From NCBI GenBank assembly GCA_035601835.1, contig DATNNM010000016.1:164805-228804 (forward strand): a stretch of DNA of 64,000 bases. The letters run 5' to 3'. Source of the DNA: Candidatus Tumulicola sp. (GTDB lineage: Bacteria; Vulcanimicrobiota; Vulcanimicrobiia; Eremiobacterales; Eremiobacteraceae). Below are positions 60,061-64,000 of the stretch, one piece after another (position 1 is the stretch's first letter; each line of letters opens with the position of its first letter). The notes under the pieces are model-generated. The model ran no database searches and was not told the DNA's origin. It saw only the letters and a list, made by a program, of their open reading frames with translations. Both the position numbers and the translations under genes were made by a program.

Positions 60061-61113
60061 ATGGCTACGGCAAAACCGGTCCTCTTCTCCGGCAATTCGA
60101 ACCGCGCGCTTGCCGTGGAGATCGCCCACAAGATGGGCACGCACGTAGGAAAAGCGCTGGTTTCGACGTTTGCCAACGACGAGTGCCGCATCGAGATCCA
60201 CGAAAACGTGCGCGGCGCCGACGTCTTCGTCATCCAATCGCTATGCAAGCCGCCTGAAGCGGGCCGCTCCGTCAACGACTCGTTGGTGGAGATGCTGTTG
60301 ATGACCGATGCGCTGCGCCGAGCGAGCGCCTATCGGATCACCGCCGTGATCCCGTACTACGGCTACGCGAAGCAAGACAAGAAGACCAAAGGCCGCGAGC
60401 CGATCTCGGCCAAGCTGGTCGCCAACATGCTGTCGACCGCGGGCGTGCAGCGCATGCTGACGGTGGACCTTCACGCGGCGCAGATCCAAGGTTTCTTCGA
60501 CGACCCGGTCGACAACCTCACCGCCAGCTACATCCTCGCGAACTACCTCATCAACACCCGGAAGCTGCGCGGCTCCGGCGTCGTGGTGGTGTCGCCCGAC
60601 GCGGGCGGTGTGGCTCGCGCCGAATCGTTCGCGAAGAAGCTGCAAGCTTCGGTCGCGATCGTGTTCAAGCGCCGGCCGCGACCCGATGTCAACGAGGTGA
60701 GCGAAGTGGTCGGCGATCTGCGCGGCAAGACCGCGGTGATCATCGACGACATGATCTCGACCGGCGGCACGCTGGCCAAGGCCGCGGAAGCACTGCTGGA
60801 GCGCGGCGCGACGTCGGTCGTCACCTGCGCCACGCACGGCATCTTCGCCGCTGGAGCGGCGAAGAAGCTCATCGACTCGCCGATCTCCGAGATCATCGTG
60901 ACCAATACGATCCCGGTGCCGGACGACATCCGCGGCGACAAGATCAAAGTTCTCTCAGTCGCGCCGATGCTGGCCGAAACCATACGGCGCATCTCGGCCA
61001 ACCGCTCGGTGTCCGAGATCTACGCCGAACAGGAAGAGACCTTGGGCAAGGACGGCAAGGATCAATCGCTTTTCAACCTCGAATCGCCGGCCGAAGCCGT
61101 CGGCGTCAAGTAA
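60061..61113 (+). CDS. prs: Ribose-phosphate pyrophosphokinase
   Basis: The 350-residue enzyme makes PRPP from ribose-5-phosphate and ATP. It has FANDECRIEIHENVRGADVF, IPYYGYAKQDKK, the Mg-binding VDLHAAQIQGFFD, VSPDAGGVARAESFAKK and the PRPP loop VIIDDMISTGGTL. It is slightly longer at the C terminus than usual (about 315), with a 25-residue acidic tail. The rplY stop-start distance is 6 nt, and the prs-rplY-pth order is conserved in many bacteria. PRPP also feeds pyrE at the window end. Confidence 0.97.
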   Translation: MATAKPVLFSGNSNRALAVEIAHKMGTHVGKALVSTFANDECRIEIHENVRGADVFVIQSLCKPPEAGRSVNDSLVEMLLMTDALRRASAYRITAVIPYYGYAKQDKKTKGREPISAKLVANMLSTAGVQRMLTVDLHAAQIQGFFDDPVDNLTASYILANYLINTRKLRGSGVVVVSPDAGGVARAESFAKKLQASVAIVFKRRPRPDVNEVSEVVGDLRGKTAVIIDDMISTGGTLAKAAEALLERGATSVVTCATHGIFAAGAAKKLIDSPISEIIVTNTIPVPDDIRGDKIKVLSVAPMLAETIRRISANRSVSEIYAEQEETLGKDGKDQSLFNLESPAEAVGVK

Positions 61114-61119
61114 GGAATC

Positions 61120-61776
61120 ATGGAACAAATCACGATTGCGGCCAAGCCGCGTAAAGAGACCGGCACGCACGCCGTCAACAAACTACGCCGCGAAGGCAAG
61201 GTGCCGGGCGTGGTCTATGGGCATCAATTCGGCGATCCGCTGCCGGTCGTCATCGAAGCGCGCGACTTGCGCAACGCGTTGCATGGCCACAACATCAACT
61301 CCGTCTTCACGTTGGAGATCGAAGGTCGCGGTCCCACGCCGGTGATGGTCCACGAGCGCCAACTCGACGTCATCACCAAGCATCTCGTGCACGTCGATCT
61401 GCACGCCGTCCGGCTCGATGAAACGGTCGAGGCGGAGGTCGCGCTGGTCGCCGTCGGAGCCGCCCCGGGCGTCAAGGAAGGCGGGGTGCTCGATCTGGTC
61501 TTGCGCGAACTCACCGTTGAGGCGCTGCCGGGGAACATCCCCGAGAAGATCGAGGTGGAAGTCAGCGGCCTGAACATCGGCGACACGCTCCACGTGCGCG
61601 ACCTGCCCGTGCCGGAGGGCGTCAAGGTCGTCGACGAGCCCGACGAAATCGTGTGCACGCTGCTGCCGCCTTCGAAGATCGAAGAAGAGGTGCCCGTGGT
61701 GGCGGCCGAGCCGCTGCAACCCGAGCTCATCGGCGAGAAAAAAGCAGAGGAGCCCGAGGCAGAGGCGGAGGCCTAA
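61120..61776 (+). CDS. rplY: 50S ribosomal protein L25 (Ctc/TL5 form)
   Basis: The 218-residue protein has the 5S rRNA-binding N domain (about 1-92: KPRKETGTHAVNKLRREGKV uninterrupted, then PGVVYG) and a C-terminal beta domain (about 95-185: GGVLDLVLRELTVEALPGNIP begins its core). A Glu/Ala-rich tail ends the chain. This two-domain CTC/TL5 form is found in Thermus, Bacillus and many others. Its TAA at 61774-61776 is in the same frame as the downstream pth. Confidence 0.96.
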   Translation: MEQITIAAKPRKETGTHAVNKLRREGKVPGVVYGHQFGDPLPVVIEARDLRNALHGHNINSVFTLEIEGRGPTPVMVHERQLDVITKHLVHVDLHAVRLDETVEAEVALVAVGAAPGVKEGGVLDLVLRELTVEALPGNIPEKIEVEVSGLNIGDTLHVRDLPVPEGVKVVDEPDEIVCTLLPPSKIEEEVPVVAAEPLQPELIGEKKAEEPEAEAEA

Positions 61777-61782
61777 AGGCCG

Positions 61783-62388
61783 CTGCTCAAGCCGGCGGAC
61801 TCAGGCGTTTCCCGTCTGGTCGTCGGACTCGGCAATCCGGGGCGTTCGTACGTCCGGACTCGGCACAACGTGGGCTTTCGCGTGGTCGAATTGCTGGCGC
61901 GCCGGCACGGCCCGGTCACGTGGCGCTCGAAATTCGATGCGCGCACGGCGCAGGTGCCGGCGCTCGGCGCGCTGCTGGCCATGCCCCAGACCTACATGAA
62001 CGATTCCGGCGACAGCGTCGCACCGCTCGCTTCCTTCTATAAGCTGGCGCCGCCGCAGCTGCTCGTCGTCTGCGACGACGTGAATCTGCCGTTTCGCAGG
62101 CTCCGCGCGCGCCGCAGCGGCAGCGAAGGCGGGCACAACGGGCTGCGCTCCATCATCGACGCGCTGCACTCAGACGATTTCCCTCGTTTGCGCGTCGGCG
62201 TCGGACGGCCGGGACCGGCGCCGCTGATCGGCCATGTCATCGGCCCGTTCAGCGCCGATGAGGAAGCCGCGCTCGACGAGGTCATCGGGCGTGCGGCCGA
62301 TGGCGTCGAAGCGTTCTTGCGCGACGGGGTAGAGGCCGCGATCGCGCTCGTCAACGCGGAGGGCGGCTGGCTCGTCGAACCCGAATGA
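61783..62388 (+). CDS. pth: Peptidyl-tRNA hydrolase, non-canonical start
   Basis: The protein has the whole Pth set: RLVVGLGNPGRSYVRTRHNVGF, MPQTYMNDSGDSV (Asn), VCDDVNLPFRRLRARRSGS, EGGHNGLRSII and FPRLRVGVGRPG. It hydrolyses peptidyl-tRNA released during translation. No ATG, GTG or TTG lies in frame between the rplY TAA (61774) and the GLGNPG motif; CTG 61783, 11 nt after GGAGG (61767-61771), or CTG 61816 is the likely start. A GTG at 61870 would delete the catalytic N terminus. It is followed by DUF2905 after 4 nt. Confidence 0.9.
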   Translation: MLKPADSGVSRLVVGLGNPGRSYVRTRHNVGFRVVELLARRHGPVTWRSKFDARTAQVPALGALLAMPQTYMNDSGDSVAPLASFYKLAPPQLLVVCDDVNLPFRRLRARRSGSEGGHNGLRSIIDALHSDDFPRLRVGVGRPGPAPLIGHVIGPFSADEEAALDEVIGRAADGVEAFLRDGVEAAIALVNAEGGWLVEPE

Positions 62389-62392
62389 CTCT

Positions 62393-62623
62393 GTGTTGAT
62401 CAATTTTGCGCCGCAGCTTGGACGCATACTGATCGTAGCCGGACTGGCGCTTGCCACTATCGGTCTTCTGCTCTACTTCGCGCGGCCGCTCCGCTTGGGC
62501 GCGCTCCCTGGCGATCTTACGTTTTCGGGGCGCGGCTGGCAGATCGCCGTCCCGCTTGGAACTTCGCTGCTGCTCTCCATCGTTTTGACGATAGTGTTGA
62601 ATGTGCTGTTGAGGCGGCGCTAG
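62393..62623 (+). CDS. DUF2905 small membrane protein
   Basis: The 76-residue protein has two membrane segments (about 8-30 and 50-72) separated by the family motif RLGALPGDLTFSGRG (LGxLPGD). DUF2905 proteins are small integral membrane proteins of unknown role, frequently encoded near translation or DNA-repair genes. GTG 62393 or TTG 62396 is the start. It lies 4 nt after pth and 5 nt before the ArgB-like gene, in one operon. Confidence 0.88.
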   Translation: MLINFAPQLGRILIVAGLALATIGLLLYFARPLRLGALPGDLTFSGRGWQIAVPLGTSLLLSIVLTIVLNVLLRRR

Positions 62624-62628
62624 AGGCG

Positions 62629-63348
62629 ATGGACGCATTCCTGGAACCGGATCCGGAAAAATTGACGACGGCGCGACCGTTCGTCGGGCGCGCGGTCGTC
62701 ATGCGCCTGGACGAGGCGCTTTCGGAATCGGCGACCTTGAGCTCCGACCTCGTGTTCATGCGCCGGCTGGGCGTGCGCCCGCTCGTCGTGTACGATCTGG
62801 CCCAGCGGCGCACTGCGGCGAGGTTGATCGGGAATATCAATCGCGTCGGCGGCGAGGCGGTCAACCTGGATGGCAGCTCGGCGAGCACGCTCGTGGTATC
62901 CGTGGATGAGGCGGGTGCGACCGCAGTGCGATCGGTGAACGTCCAGCTCGTGTCGTTGCTCCTGGAAAAAGGCTATATCCCGCTGTTCGCTTCGGAAGGC
63001 GCCGCCGTTTCGGGTCAACCCGCGCCGCTGAACGGCGACGACGCCGCGTGCGCGTTGGCCGGAGCCGTCGGCGCTGTTCGTCTGATGCTCAACGCGCCAT
63101 CAGGGGGCGTGCCGGCAGCCGAAGGCATCATCGCTGAGTTGACCGCCGCCGAAGCGCTCGCGCTTGCCGACAGCACAGATCTTTCTCCGCAGTTGTCGCG
63201 GCGTCTCGTCGCGGCCGCGCTCGGCGTACGGGCCGGCGTCGACGCCGCGCAGCTGCTGGACCTCGCCGCCGCGCACGCGGCGGTGACGGAACTGCTCACC
63301 GCCCAGCACTTGGGAACGCAGATCGTTTCGAACGTTTTGCTGGCGTGA
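62629..63348 (+). CDS. ArgB-like amino-acid-kinase-fold protein, probably inactive
   Basis: The 239-residue protein follows N-acetylglutamate kinase along its length: VVMRLDEAL at strand 1, SSDLVFMRRLGVRPLVVYDL, GEAVNLDGSSAS, IPLFASEG, LNGDDAACALAGAVGAVRLM (usual NADxxA region), IIAELTAAEALAL and a terminal LLTAQHLGTQIV. The nucleotide-binding Lys/Gly-Gly of strand 1 (KYGG) is replaced by RLDE, and HGGGP by YDLAQ. The Asn of NAD is also changed. It should not bind ATP normally. It is the end of the pth-DUF2905 operon. It could be a pseudokinase or a binding protein. Confidence 0.75.
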   Translation: MDAFLEPDPEKLTTARPFVGRAVVMRLDEALSESATLSSDLVFMRRLGVRPLVVYDLAQRRTAARLIGNINRVGGEAVNLDGSSASTLVVSVDEAGATAVRSVNVQLVSLLLEKGYIPLFASEGAAVSGQPAPLNGDDAACALAGAVGAVRLMLNAPSGGVPAAEGIIAELTAAEALALADSTDLSPQLSRRLVAAALGVRAGVDAAQLLDLAAAHAAVTELLTAQHLGTQIVSNVLLA

Positions 63349-63370
63349 AAAAAGGCGTGGAAAAAAAGAA

Positions 63371-63395
63371 CCGGGGCTAAAGCCCCGGCACTACA
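63371..63395 (-). repeat. REP-like palindrome, family A
   Basis: CCGGGGCTAAAGCCCCGG plus CACTACA lies between convergent ArgB-like and exported-protein genes. A run of A and G just before it (63354-63370) would give a T-run on the minus strand after the hairpin, so it could terminate the minus-strand gene. Confidence 0.8.
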
Positions 63396-63413
63396 AACTC
63401 GACTATTAGACCA

Positions 63414-63785
63414 CTAGAAGTTGCCGCGGCCTCCGCGCGGGAGCATACCTGGGTCGAACACCGCTCCGCCGAACGAAACCTGCGTTGGATCCAACATCAG
63501 TCTGTAGCGGAAACCGTCGAGCCCAGTCGCCGAGACGAACGCCGGGTCCATGATATCTTCGTCGCTCACATGCATGATGAGGATCGAGCCGTCACTCGTC
63601 GTCACGCGGGCACGGTCGCCGGTGAAGTACACGGTTGCCGGCTGCATGCCGAAGGGTCCGAACACCGTCGCTCGTAAGAACCTGCCGTCAAGCAGATTGC
63701 CTTGGAATTGAACCGCCGCCGCCGGACGCGGTGATGCCGCGGCTACGAAAAAGAGCGCCACGGCTAGTGCCAGGAAATTACGCAT
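63414..63785 (-). CDS. Small exported protein of unknown function
   Basis: The 123-residue protein has a signal peptide (about 1-24, ending PAAA) and a beta-rich mature part (RATVFGPFGMQPATVYFTGD). The tail is Gly/Arg/Pro-rich (MLPRGGRGNF). No Cys is visible in the mature part. No family is recognised. The ATG at 63785 is about 60 nt from the pyrE stop. Confidence 0.6.
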   Translation of the reverse strand: MRNFLALAVALFFVAAASPRPAAAVQFQGNLLDGRFLRATVFGPFGMQPATVYFTGDRARVTTSDGSILIMHVSDEDIMDPAFVSATGLDGFRYRLMLDPTQVSFGGAVFDPGMLPRGGRGNF

Positions 63786-63843
63786 GCTCTAGAAGCCCCC
63801 TCGAATCCCTGTATGGCGATTGTACATCACGGCCAGACGCGAT

Positions 63844-64000
63844 TCAAGGGGCCTGGCTGGAGCGCCGGCTGCCGGGGTCGGTCACCGGCTCACCGCGCCG
63901 GCACAGCGGGCAAGCTTCCGGGGGATAGTCCGCCAGCGGCAGGTCGAGCAGGGCGGTCACCGGATACGCGAGCTTGGGTTTGCCGCGCTTGACGATGGGT
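63844..64000 (-). CDS. pyrE: Orotate phosphoribosyltransferase, C-terminal part only
   Basis: The last 52 codons end at TGA 63844. The tail shows LAYPVTALLDLPLADYPPEA followed by CPLC and a TDPGSR-type end. A CPLCxxGxPxxKPGSR tail is characteristic of the Thermus/Deinococcus/Chloroflexota form of PyrE, which uses PRPP to make orotidine monophosphate. The start and catalytic part lie beyond the window. The call rests on the tail only. Confidence 0.6.
   Translation of the reverse strand, partial: PIVKRGKPKLAYPVTALLDLPLADYPPEACPLCRRGEPVTDPGSRRSSQAP

Noticed and set aside
61774..62388. pth as a pseudogene because no start codon is present
   Set aside because: All catalytic and structural motifs are intact to the normal C terminus, and a ribosome-binding site precedes a CTG codon.

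Overview
The window is 64 kb of gene-dense, high-GC bacterial chromosome: about 63 protein genes, three tRNAs, and no rRNA, phage, transposase or CRISPR. Many genes start with GTG or TTG, and many operon neighbours overlap by 1-4 nt (ATGA, GTGA, TGATG). The gene mix is unusual. SepF, DivIVA, CsaB and DUF5693 are typical of Gram-positive or Terrabacteria-type lineages. They sit with a TPR/outer-membrane-barrel protein, lipoprotein machinery and a divergent set of flagellar rod genes, which point to two membranes. My best guess is an uncultured diderm Terrabacteria lineage such as Eremiobacterota (WPS-2) or a relative of Armatimonadota. That is inference: no marker rRNA is present.

Layout. 0-3.4 kb: the end of tpiA and gpmI (glycolysis), a SHOCT membrane protein, and a RES/Xre NAD-depleting toxin-antitoxin pair with its promoter/operator. 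3.5-6.3 kb: a compact flagellar rod/FlgJ/FliA cluster. 6.3-11.2 kb (minus): a seven-gene operon ccdA-lspA-rluD-tgt-yggS-sepF-divIVA, with lgt divergent from it. 13.3-21.2 kb (minus): HAAS-like gene, DUF5693, csaB, site-2 protease, ileS. 21.2-27.4 kb: beta-barrel protein, degenerate GGDEF protein, propeller lipoprotein, DyP peroxidase, small exported proteins, tRNA-Val. 27.7-29.9 kb: a tRNA pair with its own promoter and terminator, then eno, ndk and a tiny MerR-like gene. 30-37.3 kb: birA, then a complete 2-oxoacid dehydrogenase operon (E1alpha, E1beta, E2, E3) followed by lipB and lipA. 37.4-44.5 kb: acyl-CoA synthetase, cytochrome c, MauE and TlpA redox proteins, aldehyde dehydrogenase, thiolase. 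44.5-49.6 kb: Nudix, archaemetzincin, acpS, nnr, ligA. 49.7-59.9 kb: two PilZ-type proteins, uvrA, exported proteins, HAD, M28 peptidase, uvrB. 60-64 kb: prs, rplY, pth, DUF2905, an ArgB-like pseudokinase, and the end of pyrE.

The most unusual locus is the divergent lipoprotein/redox region at 10.5-13.2 kb. There Lgt is fused in frame, through a lipobox-like segment, to nine TPR repeats. Eight of the nine carry a cysteine pair at exactly the same spacing; the ninth has canonical Gly and Phe at both positions. Divergent from it is a CcdA-type thiol transporter whose first membrane segment has moved to the C terminus (a natural circular permutation), overlapping lspA. Together they suggest a lipoprotein-maturation and disulfide-handling module that I cannot match to a known system.

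Short palindromic repeats with GTAG or GGAG heads (REP/RAYT type) lie between many genes. At three genes the REP head itself supplies the TAG stop codon. Other oddities are an archaemetzincin lacking its catalytic Glu, an ArgB-like protein lacking its nucleotide-binding glycines, and two genes (pth and the gene at 39.1 kb) with no normal start codon.
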